A stretch of DNA of 50,081 nt from Gemmatimonadales bacterium. Lineage in GTDB: Bacteria; Gemmatimonadota; Gemmatimonadetes; Longimicrobiales; Gaopeijiaceae. The notes under the pieces were generated by a model. It made no database searches and was not told the DNA's origin. It saw nothing but the letters and a program-made list of their open reading frames with translations. Below are positions 9,436 through 17,563 of the stretch, in pieces. Location: contig REED01000057.1 of assembly GCA_007695225.1 (NCBI GenBank), positions 1-50,081 of the forward strand. Direction: 5' to 3'. How positions within the stretch are numbered: the stretch's first letter is position 1; every line of letters starts with the position of its first letter. The translations under genes and the position numbers were made by a program.

Positions 9436-9732
9436 ATGGTTCCCTCTCCCCCCCGCAGCTCCTCGTCCCCCGTGCGTCCCTCACCGGCGGCCGATCTCTC
9501 CGACGCGGAGCTGAACCAGTACATCATCACCCGCCTCCGCCTGGCGGGAGTGAGTCTGGATCCCCTCCCGGAACGGGATCCCGACGCCCCTGCGGATCGG
9601 GAGCGGGTCCTCAATTCGGCCCGTTCCCTTCTTCGCGGAGGCGCAGCGGCCCTCTCGGCGCTTGAACTGGATCCCCAGGACTGGCCCCCCGTCCTCTATC
9701 CGGCAGCCCTTCCGCCCGTGGAGGAACGGTGA
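9436..9732 (+). CDS. Small AtzG-like (DUF4089-type) protein upstream of an amidase
   Basis: 98 aa from ATG 9436; an earlier ATG at 9373 is possible. After a Pro/Ser-rich leader the protein is one helical domain of ~70 residues starting ELNQYI, with a Leu-rich middle and an ending of the form ...LELDPQDWPPVLYP. That pattern, the size and the position immediately before an amidase resemble AtzG, the small subunit that binds the amidase AtzE in cyanuric acid breakdown. The stop overlaps the amidase start (GTGA), so equimolar co-production is likely. The identity is inferred from pattern and context; sequence similarity is weak by eye, and GatC-like or unrelated helical proteins are alternatives. 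Confidence 0.5.
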   Translation: MVPSPPRSSSSPVRPSPAADLSDAELNQYIITRLRLAGVSLDPLPERDPDAPADRERVLNSARSLLRGGAAALSALELDPQDWPPVLYPAALPPVEER

Positions 9733-11411
9733 GCGGCCATGGGCCCGGGGATCGCCTCCCACAGGACAGCCGGGTGGACCGGCGGAGCTTCCTGGCCCGG
9801 ATGGGAGCCCTCACCGCCGCGGCTGCCGCGGGACGCCCCTTCCCCCTGGAGGCCATGGGGACCGGTGCATCCCTTCCCCGGCGGTCCCGTCTCCCGGGTG
9901 AGGCGGACTTCTGGGCCCGCCTTCCCGAGCCTGGTTCCCAGGGGGCCGCGTTGGAGGATCTGAGTGCGTGGGAGGCCGGGGCCCTCCTGCGGCGGCGGGA
10001 GGTCACCTCCAGGGAACTTGTGGAGGCCTGCCTGGAACGAATCCGGCGCTGGGACAGCGTCTACCAGGCCTTCAATGCCCTGACGGAGGAGGAGGCCCTT
10101 CGCCAGGCCGATGCCCTGGATCGGGGCAGGGGAGGGGCCACCGGTCGAGGGGGCCCCTCCGTGGAAGGGCTTCTCCACGGAATCCCCCTGGCCATCAAGG
10201 ACAACTTCTACACCCGGGGTGTGGCCACCACCGCCAACTCCCACATCTTCCGGGATTTCGTGCCCGAATGGACGGCCACGGCGGTGGTGCGCCTACAGGA
10301 GGAGGGAGGGGTGATGCTGGGGAAGACCCAGATGGGCCCCCTGGCCACCACCCGGGCCCTCACCCCCGACGGAGAGATCACCACCCTCAATGCCTGGGCG
10401 CCGGGGGATGCCTCGGTGAACCCCGGCGGGTCTTCCAGCGGGTCCGCCACTGCGACGGCATCCCGGATGGCCCTCTCCTCCATCGGAACCCAGACCGGGG
10501 GCTCCATCACCGCGCCCGCCCTGGCCCAGGGGCTCACAGGGCTCAAGCCCACCATGGGCCGGGTCTCTCTCCGGGGGGTGATCCCCCTTACCTACTCCAG
10601 GGATCATGTGGGTCCCCTGGCCCGGGACGCCCGGGACGCGGCGCTCCTCCTTCAGGCCATGGCAGGGCCAGACCCGGCGGATCCCCGGACCCAGGGGCTC
10701 CCCGCTGTCCCCGACTATCTCGCCGCCGTCTCTCCCTGGCCGGGCCTCGGGGCCGGTCGCCTTCCCTGGGCCACCCGCATCGGGGTCATGCCGGGATGGG
10801 CGGATGGGAACGGGGCCGAGGCGGGATTGCGCCGGGACTTCCTGAGGGAGATGGAGGAGGCCGGGGCCGATCTCGTCCCGGTGGACCCGGGGGAGCGGTG
10901 GCGGGAGCTCAGTTCCGGGGAGATGAACTCCGTCCGCCTGCCGGAGCGGAGCGAGCCCTTCCTGGAGTGGCTCCGGGAGGACGTGCGCCTCTTCGGCGTG
11001 AGTCTCTCCTCCTGGATCCAGGGACTCCTCCTGTCGGGGGATGAGTTCGTGAAGGGGCAGCGGGCCCGCCACGCCCTCCTCCGGCTGACCCTGGACCGCA
11101 TCTTCGATCGCTGTGACGTGGTCCTCCTGGAATCCCACCTTGCCTTCGACCAGACGGGGCTTCCCCTGGTGGCGCTTCCGGTGGGGTTCACCGCCGAGGC
11201 CGGTGGGCGCCGCCATCCCCAGGGCATCCTGGTGGGCGGGGCCCCCTTTGGCGAGGAACGGCTCCTGGCCCTGGCCCACACCTGGCAGGAGCGGACCGAC
11301 CACCATCGTCAGCGTCCTCCGGACCCCGAGGCCGGAGATGAGGCCCGCTACCGGGGCCGGGCTCCCAGGGGCCGGCTCGACGTGGAAGCGGTGGCTGAGC
11401 TCTCCCAGTGA
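9729..11411 (+). CDS. Tat-exported amidase-signature enzyme
   Basis: 560 aa from a GTG that overlaps the previous stop. The N-terminus carries a twin-arginine motif DRRSFLA (residues 17-23), then an Ala-rich hydrophobic segment, so the folded enzyme is probably exported by Tat. The amidase-signature triad is visible: Lys157 in GIPLAIKDN, cis-Ser in GGSSSGS (233-239) and nucleophile Ser259 in GTQTGGSI. GLKPTMGRVS follows, and the C-terminal region is of normal length. Members hydrolyse amides (AtzE, GatA, peptide amidases). The position usually Asp before TGGS is Gln here, which occurs in some family members. It is coupled to the small protein upstream and to the UppP-like gene downstream (GTGA at 11408). 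Substrate not predictable. Confidence 0.88.
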   Translation: MSGHGPGDRLPQDSRVDRRSFLARMGALTAAAAAGRPFPLEAMGTGASLPRRSRLPGEADFWARLPEPGSQGAALEDLSAWEAGALLRRREVTSRELVEACLERIRRWDSVYQAFNALTEEEALRQADALDRGRGGATGRGGPSVEGLLHGIPLAIKDNFYTRGVATTANSHIFRDFVPEWTATAVVRLQEEGGVMLGKTQMGPLATTRALTPDGEITTLNAWAPGDASVNPGGSSSGSATATASRMALSSIGTQTGGSITAPALAQGLTGLKPTMGRVSLRGVIPLTYSRDHVGPLARDARDAALLLQAMAGPDPADPRTQGLPAVPDYLAAVSPWPGLGAGRLPWATRIGVMPGWADGNGAEAGLRRDFLREMEEAGADLVPVDPGERWRELSSGEMNSVRLPERSEPFLEWLREDVRLFGVSLSSWIQGLLLSGDEFVKGQRARHALLRLTLDRIFDRCDVVLLESHLAFDQTGLPLVALPVGFTAEAGGRRHPQGILVGGAPFGEERLLALAHTWQERTDHHRQRPPDPEAGDEARYRGRAPRGRLDVEAVAELSQ

Positions 11412-12295
11412 CGTTCCTGGAGGCCGTTCTCCTGGGCGTGATCCAGGGGGTGTTCATGTTCTTCCCGGTGAGCTCCACCAGCCACCTGGTCCTGGCCCAG
11501 CACCTCCTTCTGGAACGGGGTTCGGCCATGCCTGCCCCCGATTCCCCGGAGATGATCCTCTTCGACCTGGTGGTGCACATGGGGACCCTGGTCTCCATGG
11601 TGGTGGTCTTCCACTCCCCTGTCCGCCATTTCCTCCGGGACTTCCTGGGTGGCGCCCGAGGGGTGGCCCGTCGAGTGGAGGTGACGTCGCGGCAGCGCCT
11701 CTCCCTCCGCCTGGCGGCCCTGGCGATCCTTTCGGTGGGGGTTACGGGACTGGTGGGATTCCCCCTCAAGGGGGTCTTCGAGGCGGTCTTCGCCCGCCCG
11801 GTCTTCATCGCCGGGACCCTCACCATCACCGGAATCCTCCTCTGGTGGACCGATGTCCTCCCCCGAAGGCGTCGGGGACTCCGCCAGATTGGGCCGGGGA
11901 CCGCCGTAGTGGTGGGACTGGGACAGGCGCTGGCCCTCCTCCCGGGGCTGAGCCGGAGCGGCACCACCATCGCCTTTGGGCTCTTCAGCGGAATGAAGCG
12001 GAGGTGGGCGGCGGAGTACTCCTTCTTCATCGCCTTCCCCACCATCCTGGGCGCTTCCGCGCTCCAGTTCCTCTCGGTGTTGCGGTCGGGGTCGGAGGGG
12101 GGGATCGGCCCGGTGGCCATGGCCGTGGGTTTCATCACGGCGGCGGTGGTGGGAATCTTTGCCCTACGGGTCGTACTCCATCTACTGTATCGCGCTCGTT
12201 TCCGATTCTTCTCCTTCTACGTGTGGGCGCTGGCCCTTGTCATCCTCGTGGGACATTTCCAGGGATGGCTGGCCGGAATGCCCCTGGTGGAATGA
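11408..12295 (+). CDS. uppP: UppP/BacA-family undecaprenyl-diphosphatase, atypical first motif
   Basis: 295 aa, multi-pass membrane protein. UppP removes a phosphate from undecaprenyl diphosphate, recycling the lipid carrier for peptidoglycan and other envelope glycans. The PVSSTSH block (His26) and PGLSRSGTT (179-187, Arg183) match the family. The first motif, (E/Q)xxxE in the family, reads QGVFM (13-17): the second Glu, reported to be important in E. coli, is replaced by Met. The protein may therefore be a variant phosphatase or act on another prenyl or lipid phosphate. GTG start overlaps the amidase stop; MgtE follows after 26 bp. Confidence 0.85.
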   Translation: MTFLEAVLLGVIQGVFMFFPVSSTSHLVLAQHLLLERGSAMPAPDSPEMILFDLVVHMGTLVSMVVVFHSPVRHFLRDFLGGARGVARRVEVTSRQRLSLRLAALAILSVGVTGLVGFPLKGVFEAVFARPVFIAGTLTITGILLWWTDVLPRRRRGLRQIGPGTAVVVGLGQALALLPGLSRSGTTIAFGLFSGMKRRWAAEYSFFIAFPTILGASALQFLSVLRSGSEGGIGPVAMAVGFITAAVVGIFALRVVLHLLYRARFRFFSFYVWALALVILVGHFQGWLAGMPLVE

Positions 12296-12321
12296 GGCCC
12301 GAACCAGCTTCATGACGAGCC

Positions 12322-13692
12322 ATGGCCGATTCTGAACCCACCCTCCTTTCGCGCCTGCTGAAACCCGAGATCCACGACCTCCTCGAGGCTCGGAAGTGGA
12401 CCCGCCTCCGGGATGCGCTGAGGGAGTGGCCGGCGCCGGAGGTGGCGCAACTCCTCATGGATCTGGAGCCCGGGGACCGGGTGCTCCTCTTCCGGGCCAT
12501 CGGCCGGGAACGGGCCGCGCAGGTCTTTTCCCACCTGGAGCCGGAAGCCCGAAACGACTTTCTGGCCACCCTCACCGACGAGGACACCCGGCACCTCCTG
12601 GCGAACCTCCCTCCCGATGATCGAACGGAGCTCCTGGAGGAACTCCCGGGACAGGTGACCCAGCGCCTCCTGAACCTCCTTTCGCCGGAAGATCTGGAGG
12701 AGGCACGGTACCTCCTGGGATACCCCGAGGAGTCGGTGGGGCGGCTCATGACTCCCGACTACGTGGCGGTTCGTCCCGACTGGACGGTGGCCCGGGCACT
12801 GGACCACATCCGCAAGGTGGGGCGGGAGAGCGAGACGATCTACCGCATCTACGTGGTGGACGAGCGATGGGTGCTACTGGACGACATCGAACTCCGGCGA
12901 CTGATCCTGGCGGACCCCGAGCAGACCATTGCCCAGGTGATGGACCACACCTTCGTCTCCATCTCGGCCTTCGCCGACAGGGAAGAGGCCATCGCCCTCA
13001 TCCGGCGGTACGACGTGGTGGCCCTCCCTGTCCTGGATTCAGGGGGAGTCCTGGTGGGAATCGTCACGGTGGACGATATCCTGGATGTCCAGGAGGAAGA
13101 GGTGACCGAGGACTTCCACAAGTCCGCCTCGGTGGGCCCCCTCCAGATGAGTCTGCGGACGGCGGGGATTCCCTACCTCTACCAGCGCCGGATCGGGTGG
13201 CTCCTCATCCTGGTGGTGATGAACATCTTCTCCGGGGCGGGGATCGCCTACTACGAGGACACCATCGCCGCGACTGTGGCGCTGGTCTTCTTCCTCCCCC
13301 TCCTCATCGACTCGGCGGGGAATGCCGGCTCCCAGGCCGCCACCCTCATGGTCCGGGCGCTGGCCACCGGCGACGTCCGGGGCAAGGACTGGTTCCGTCT
13401 TCTCTCCAAGGAGCTGGGCGTATCCTCCCTCATGGGGGCGAGCATGGCCGCAGCGGTGGTCGTCATCGCCTTCTGGCGTGGGGGCCCCGACGTGGCGGTG
13501 GTGGTGGGAATGACCATGGCCCTGGTGGTGGTCATGGGAAGCCTCATCGGGATGTCCCTTCCCTTCCTCCTGGTGAGGTTGAAGCTGGACCCGGCCACCG
13601 CCAGCGCCCCCCTGGTGACCTCCATCGCAGACATCTCCGGGGTCCTCATCTACTTCTCCCTGGCCACCTGGTATCTGGGGGTGGGCGGATGA
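12322..13692 (+). CDS. mgtE: MgtE-family magnesium transporter
   Basis: 456 aa, the usual length. An N-terminal helical MgtE_N domain (about 1-130) precedes two CBS domains (about 140-260; RIYVVDERWVLLDDIEL and VVALPVLDSGGVLVGIVTVDD). These form the cytosolic Mg2+ sensor that closes the pore when magnesium is high. Five membrane helices fill the last ~170 residues, with the conserved NAGSQAATLMVRALA pore block. It probably belongs to the same transcript as uppP. The stop lies 4 bp from the convergent AstE-like stop, and the two stops plus spacer form a 10-bp palindrome (13690-13699). Confidence 0.94.
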   Translation: MADSEPTLLSRLLKPEIHDLLEARKWTRLRDALREWPAPEVAQLLMDLEPGDRVLLFRAIGRERAAQVFSHLEPEARNDFLATLTDEDTRHLLANLPPDDRTELLEELPGQVTQRLLNLLSPEDLEEARYLLGYPEESVGRLMTPDYVAVRPDWTVARALDHIRKVGRESETIYRIYVVDERWVLLDDIELRRLILADPEQTIAQVMDHTFVSISAFADREEAIALIRRYDVVALPVLDSGGVLVGIVTVDDILDVQEEEVTEDFHKSASVGPLQMSLRTAGIPYLYQRRIGWLLILVVMNIFSGAGIAYYEDTIAATVALVFFLPLLIDSAGNAGSQAATLMVRALATGDVRGKDWFRLLSKELGVSSLMGASMAAAVVVIAFWRGGPDVAVVVGMTMALVVVMGSLIGMSLPFLLVRLKLDPATASAPLVTSIADISGVLIYFSLATWYLGVGG

Positions 13693-13696
13693 GGCC

Positions 13697-14728
13697 TCAG
13701 CCCCCCGCCACCTCGGCGATGTGGACCAGGGCGTCTCCCCGGTTGACGTGAGGTTGCAGGGAGAGGCCGATGACCACCCCGTTCGTCCGTGACTTGACTC
13801 GTAGGGCCTGGTTACCGAAGGCGTCCTTGATCACCCCGATGCGCTGCCCCTTCGTAACCCGGCTTCCCGGCTCCACCTCCACCCGGAAGAGCCCGCTTCG
13901 CCCCGCCCGGATCCAGGAAGTCCCCCGACTCTCCAATACGGGATCCGGTGGCGGGAGGGTGGTGCGCCGCATTCCCAGGGAGGCGAGCACCCGTAGCGTC
14001 CCCACCACCCCGGCCTCAATGGCACCTCGGTTGAATCGCCGGGGCTCGCCTCCCTCGTAGACCAGCACCCGGGCACCCAAGGCCCCAGCAGCGGCCCGAA
14101 GGGATCCGTCCCGAAGTCCCGAGTGGATGGCCATGGGGGCGCCGAAGGCTCGGGCAAGTTCCCGGGTTTCCGGGTCGTCCAGGTCGGCGCGGATCTGGGG
14201 CAGGTTGGTGCGGTCTGCGGAGCCGGTGTGGAGGTCGATCCCCACCTGGCAGCCTTCCACGACCTCCTTCATGAAGATGTGGGCAATGCGGGCGGCCAGC
14301 GATCCCCGGGCGGAACCGGGGAAGGAGCGGTTCAGGTCCCGCCGGTCTGGGAGGTAGCGGGACTCGGTGATGAACCCGAAGACGTTCACGATGGGGACAG
14401 CGATGAGGCTCCCTGAAAGCCGGCGGGGAGAGCATTCCCCCAGGACCTGTCGGATGATCTCCACTCCGTTCAGTTCATCCCCGTGGATGGCCGCGGAGAG
14501 CCACACCCGGGGGCCCGGGTGCACTCCGTGGAGGACCTCCACCGGAAGGCCCACCGGACTCCCTGTGGCGAGGCGGGCGGCGGGGATCTCGAGGCGCGCC
14601 CGTTCGCCCCGGGCAATGCGATGCTCCCCGATCCGGATTACCTCGGGGTGGGAGTGTGCGCTCCCTCTGGGATCCGAGGGCTGATCGTTCTGGACACCAT
14701 CCCCCGATCGACTCCCGCTCTTGCTCAT
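13697..14728 (-). CDS. Succinylglutamate desuccinylase/aspartoacylase-family zinc hydrolase
   Basis: 343 aa, starting at the ATG of an ATGA overlap with rimK. The open frame runs on to 15694 but that part is antisense-like shadow of rimK. Zinc ligands: HGDE at 82-85 (His82, Glu85) and His167 in [17 protein letters not shown] (128-138) holds the substrate-binding Arg/Asn, and Glu225 in VLVYEGGE is the likely catalytic base. A C-terminal beta domain (about 265-343) resembles a biotinyl/lipoyl-like barrel. The family cleaves N-acyl amino acid amide bonds. As the last gene of the RimB-like/RimK/AstE-like cassette it may process or recycle the amide-linked product made by RimK (inference). Confidence 0.9.
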   Translation of the reverse strand: MSKSGSRSGDGVQNDQPSDPRGSAHSHPEVIRIGEHRIARGERARLEIPAARLATGSPVGLPVEVLHGVHPGPRVWLSAAIHGDELNGVEIIRQVLGECSPRRLSGSLIAVPIVNVFGFITESRYLPDRRDLNRSFPGSARGSLAARIAHIFMKEVVEGCQVGIDLHTGSADRTNLPQIRADLDDPETRELARAFGAPMAIHSGLRDGSLRAAAGALGARVLVYEGGEPRRFNRGAIEAGVVGTLRVLASLGMRRTTLPPPDPVLESRGTSWIRAGRSGLFRVEVEPGSRVTKGQRIGVIKDAFGNQALRVKSRTNGVVIGLSLQPHVNRGDALVHIAEVAGG

Positions 14729-15654
14729 CCCCGGATCCGATCCCGGGTGCTCCCCCGGGGAACGGACTTCTCGAGGAACTCGATGACCTTCCCCGCCACG
14801 TCCAGCCCGGTGGCGGTCTCGATGCCCTCCAGCCCGGGAGAGGAATTCACCTCCAGAACCAGGGGGCCCCGATTGGAGCGGAGCATGTCCACCCCCGCCA
14901 CGTTCAGCCCCAGGGCCCGGGCGGCCTGCACGGCGGTCCGCCGCTCCTCGGGTGTGAGCTTCACCTTCTCCGCCCTTCCCCCGCGATGGAGGTTGGAACG
15001 GAATTCCCCAGGGGCGGCGTGCCGCTCCATTGCGGCGATGACCTTTCCCCCGATGACGATGGCCCGGATGTCGCTTCCCCCCGCTTCCTTGATGAACTCC
15101 TGGACCAGGATGTTGGCGTCGAGCTGGCGAAAGGCGGCGATGACCGACTCCGCGGCCTTCCGGGTCTCGGCCAGCACCACGCCCACGCCCTGCGTCCCCT
15201 CCAGGAGCTTCACGATGAGGGGCGTTCCCCCCACACGCTCGATGAGGCCCTGGGCGTGGCGGGCGTCGTGGGCGAAGGTGGTCACCGGGAGTCCCACCCC
15301 CGCCCGGGAGAGGAGCTGCATGGAGCGAAGCTTGTCCCGGGATCGGGTGATCCCCTGGGACTCGTTGGCCGAAACCACCCCCATCATCTCGAACTGGCGG
15401 ACCAGGGCGGTGCCGTAGAAGGTGTAGGAGGCGCCGATCCGGGGGATGATGGCGTCGAAGTCCAACTCCTCCCCGGGGGCGTCCCGGTCTGCCACGAGAT
15501 CCTGGTAGACCACGGTGGGCTTCTTGGCGGAAATGTCCATGTAGCAGCGGAGATAGTTGGCCACCTGGACCTCGTGCCCCCGGGTGATCCCCGCCTCGAC
15601 CAAGCGTCGGGTGGAGTACAGGGAGGCTTTTCGGGAGAGGATCCCGATCTTCAT
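14725..15654 (-). CDS. rimK: RimK-family ATP-grasp amino-acid ligase
   Basis: 309 aa, the normal RimK length. The N-terminus MKIGILSR and the [11 protein letters not shown] block are typical, and the ATP-grasp core shows [12 protein letters not shown] and [20 protein letters not shown]. The C-terminus carries the metal site FNSSPG-like block, here [15 protein letters not shown]. In E. coli RimK adds glutamates to the C-terminus of ribosomal protein S6 and makes poly-glutamate; related enzymes make peptides or modify cofactors. It overlaps both neighbours by ATGA, so its dosage is tied to a protease-like and a hydrolase partner. The acceptor here cannot be read from sequence. Confidence 0.92.
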   Translation of the reverse strand: MKIGILSRKASLYSTRRLVEAGITRGHEVQVANYLRCYMDISAKKPTVVYQDLVADRDAPGEELDFDAIIPRIGASYTFYGTALVRQFEMMGVVSANESQGITRSRDKLRSMQLLSRAGVGLPVTTFAHDARHAQGLIERVGGTPLIVKLLEGTQGVGVVLAETRKAAESVIAAFRQLDANILVQEFIKEAGGSDIRAIVIGGKVIAAMERHAAPGEFRSNLHRGGRAEKVKLTPEERRTAVQAARALGLNVAGVDMLRSNRGPLVLEVNSSPGLEGIETATGLDVAGKVIEFLEKSVPRGSTRDRIRG

Positions 15655-16442
15655 TCTGACACCTCGGTTGGGGGTGGGACGTCCGCCGGGTCACCGGGGG
15701 TGTCCCCCGGTGAGGAGGGAGGCTGCAGGTACGATCGCCCTGGATCGACCAGGAACCGGCGGCGCAGGGCCGTTCGGCCCAGGAGCATGCGGAAGCCCAT
15801 CTGGTCTCTCCGGGCCAGCGTCACCTCGCAGGGGAACCGGACATCCCCCACCTGAACCTCCACCTCCACCACCGGACGGACCTCCAATCTTCCGGTGGAA
15901 GGCCGCACGGCCCGCCGGTCGGCGACGGGGGCCTGGACCCGAACCATTCCCTGGTCCGATTTCTGGACCGGGAGCACCGTGAAACGGATCCATGGCTTGC
16001 CCCCCTTCTCGAACTCCTCCAGGTCTGTGGCGTGGAGAGACGAAGAGCGGGCACCGGTGTCCACCTTTGCCTTGATCCGGGGAATCCCCAGAGACGGGAG
16101 GCCCACCCATTCCCGCCACCCCACGTGGGGAAGGGGGGCTGTCGGGGCGGGATCGGGACGCCCTGGCTCAGGGGAACGGGACGAAGAAGACATGGGATCC
16201 ATGATTGGGAGCGGGGCTATGGAAGCCGCCCTCTCCGGGTTCTCCAGGAGCGCGCTTCGCTGGCAGTTGGGGCATAGGAGCCAGATCCGGTGCCGAACAT
16301 AGGCGACATCCTCCCGGGGCGGTATGGGATGGGAGAGGAGAGGGGTAGAGCAGGTGGGGCACGCCGGGGGAAGGCCCAGGCGCAGCTTGGCCCGGAACTC
16401 CACCAGCTCGCTACGGGAGAAGACACGCCTTCGCTCCGTCAC
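15651..16442 (-). CDS. Zinc-ribbon fused to RimB-like retropepsin (ATP-dependent zinc protease family)
   Basis: 263 aa from a GTG start with GGGAG about 8 nt upstream. An N-terminal ~70-residue module carries two CxxC pairs (Cys28/Cys31 and Cys57/Cys60) that would form a zinc ribbon. A Pro/Ser-rich linker joins it to a retropepsin-like domain with the aspartyl motif [11 protein letters not shown] (128-138) and a C-terminal [15 protein letters not shown] block. The second domain matches the RimB family, which works with RimK and trims glutamate tails in Pseudomonas. The zinc-ribbon fusion is unusual to me; a downstream ATG at 16202 could make the retropepsin alone. First gene of the three-gene cassette, ATGA overlap with rimK. 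Confidence 0.85.
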   Translation of the reverse strand: MTERRRVFSRSELVEFRAKLRLGLPPACPTCSTPLLSHPIPPREDVAYVRHRIWLLCPNCQRSALLENPERAASIAPLPIMDPMSSSSRSPEPGRPDPAPTAPLPHVGWREWVGLPSLGIPRIKAKVDTGARSSSLHATDLEEFEKGGKPWIRFTVLPVQKSDQGMVRVQAPVADRRAVRPSTGRLEVRPVVEVEVQVGDVRFPCEVTLARRDQMGFRMLLGRTALRRRFLVDPGRSYLQPPSSPGDTPGDPADVPPPTEVSE

Positions 16443-16616
16443 CCCCGATGCTCCCGGCTTGGATGGACCGACCCCCGGGACCCTTCCAGGTGGCCCCGCT
16501 CGGGGTCGCAGATGAAACCGCTACCCCGTCCCCCACGTAGGGATCGATGCCGGACCGGAGGCGGTCTCCGATCCATATCCGAGGGGCCGAACGAAAAGCA
16601 GAACGGAGAGCGGACG

Positions 16617-16811
16617 ATGAAGAACGTGATCACATGGTTCCTGGTGGGTGTGCTGGCCCTCATGGCACTGAAGGTCCTGGGTGTCATACTCGGGGCCCTT
16701 CTGCCCATTGTAGTCCTTTCGCTCCTGCTGGCGATTCCCGTGGGCTTCGTCATCCTGGTGGGCTGGGGGAGCAGCGCGCTCTGGCGGGGGCTCACAGGGC
16801 CGGTTCGGTAG
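16617..16811 (+). CDS. Small two-helix membrane protein
   Basis: 64 aa, with GGAGAG 6 nt before the ATG. Nearly the whole chain is hydrophobic: two adjacent membrane segments (about 5-25 and 27-50) and a short basic C-terminus. No domain is recognised. It is transcribed divergently from the RimB-like cassette and lies 372 bp before HU. The frame stays open upstream to 16290, but that part overlaps the opposite-strand gene and lacks coding character. Confidence 0.6.
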   Translation: MKNVITWFLVGVLALMALKVLGVILGALLPIVVLSLLLAIPVGFVILVGWGSSALWRGLTGPVR

Positions 16812-17183
16812 ACGGTACAGGTGAGGCCGGTGGGATGGGATAACCCCCTATGGCCCTTGATGTTGCTCGTCGTGGCGCGGGGTCGGGGGGGGCTGGCGTC
16901 CCTGGGTGAGGAGTACTGGGGCACCTTCCCACATGTGCAAAAAGGGACAAAGATCAAGTAATCAGAGGGGTTCCGGGGCTTTCCCTCTCTTGACGCTGAC
17001 GGGGGGCTACCTTACCCTTCCTTCGACTTTGGGCCCGCTTCGTGGGGTTTGCCGCGAGCCTGGAAGAATTCATGGCGTCGCCGATTTGAGTTCCCGGCCT
17101 TGCACGCCTCACCGGTCGGCCCCGTCCCTTGACGATCCGCGGCCGTCCAGATCCATCACCGTCACCCAGAAGGAGTGATCCTG
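16812..17183 (+). promoter_or_regulatory. Long leader/promoter region of the HU gene
   Basis: 372 bp without a credible protein gene. Two good -35 boxes face HU: TTGACG at 16990-16995, with TACCCT 17 nt further at 17013-17018, and TTGACG at 17129-17134 with no good -10. A small untranslated RNA or a long structured 5' leader is possible, but I cannot fold it. AAGGAG just before 17175 serves as the HU ribosome-binding site. No tRNA seen. Confidence 0.4.
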
Positions 17184-17468
17184 ATGAACAAATCAGAGCT
17201 CGTGGACGCCCTGGCCGAGGCCGCCGGCATGACAAAAGCCGACGCAGGTCGGGCCATCGATGCCCTCTTCGGCACTGAGGGGGGCATCATCGCGGAGGCC
17301 CTCAAGAAGGACGGTCGGGTCCAGATCACCGGATTCGGCACCTTCGAGACGAAGAAGCGTAAGGCCCGGACCGGTCGGAACCCCCGCACCGGTGCCACCA
17401 TCAAGATCGCCGCCACCAAGACCCCCGGGTTCCGGGCCGGAAAGGGTCTGAAGGACGCGGTGAAGTAA
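17184..17468 (+). CDS. HU-family nucleoid DNA-binding protein
   Basis: 94 aa, typical HU length. It begins MNKSELVDALAE and contains the conserved GFGTFE turn and the RNPRTG DNA-contacting arm. HU binds and bends DNA and compacts the nucleoid as a dimer. Start chosen at the ATG 8 nt after AGGAG; an ATC-preceded earlier start adds only three residues. Single gene with its own long leader and a strong terminator immediately downstream. Confidence 0.97.
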   Translation: MNKSELVDALAEAAGMTKADAGRAIDALFGTEGGIIAEALKKDGRVQITGFGTFETKKRKARTGRNPRTGATIKIAATKTPGFRAGKGLKDAVK

Positions 17469-17521
17469 CGCCTGCAATGCTCTCCGCTCCGGGGGGGATC
17501 CTCCGGTTCTGGAGCAGCGGT

Positions 17522-17557
17522 AAAGGGTCCAGTCTCCTCCGGGAGACTGGACCCTTT
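17522..17557. terminator. Perfect 16-bp hairpin terminator, probably bidirectional
   Basis: A perfect 16-bp stem (17522-17537 with 17542-17557) and a 4-nt loop, followed on the plus strand by GCG then TTTT. It lies 53 bp after the HU stop and 6 bp after the stop of the opposite-strand DEAD-box-like gene, so it most likely ends transcription of HU and also of the minus-strand operon, though the T-run on that side is short. Confidence 0.9.
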
Positions 17558-17563
17558 GCGTTT

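Noticed and set aside
7926..9665. 579-aa plus-strand open frame
   Set aside because: Opposite the YdjM-like gene and M14 start; Pro/Gly/Arg-rich shadow with no domain.
13690..13699. TGAGGCCTCA palindrome between convergent stops as a regulatory site
   Set aside because: It consists of the two stop codons and a GGCC spacer; likely chance.
14729..15694. N-terminal extension of the AstE-like open frame
   Set aside because: It lies over rimK in another frame and reads as low-complexity; the ATGA start at 14728 fits homology.
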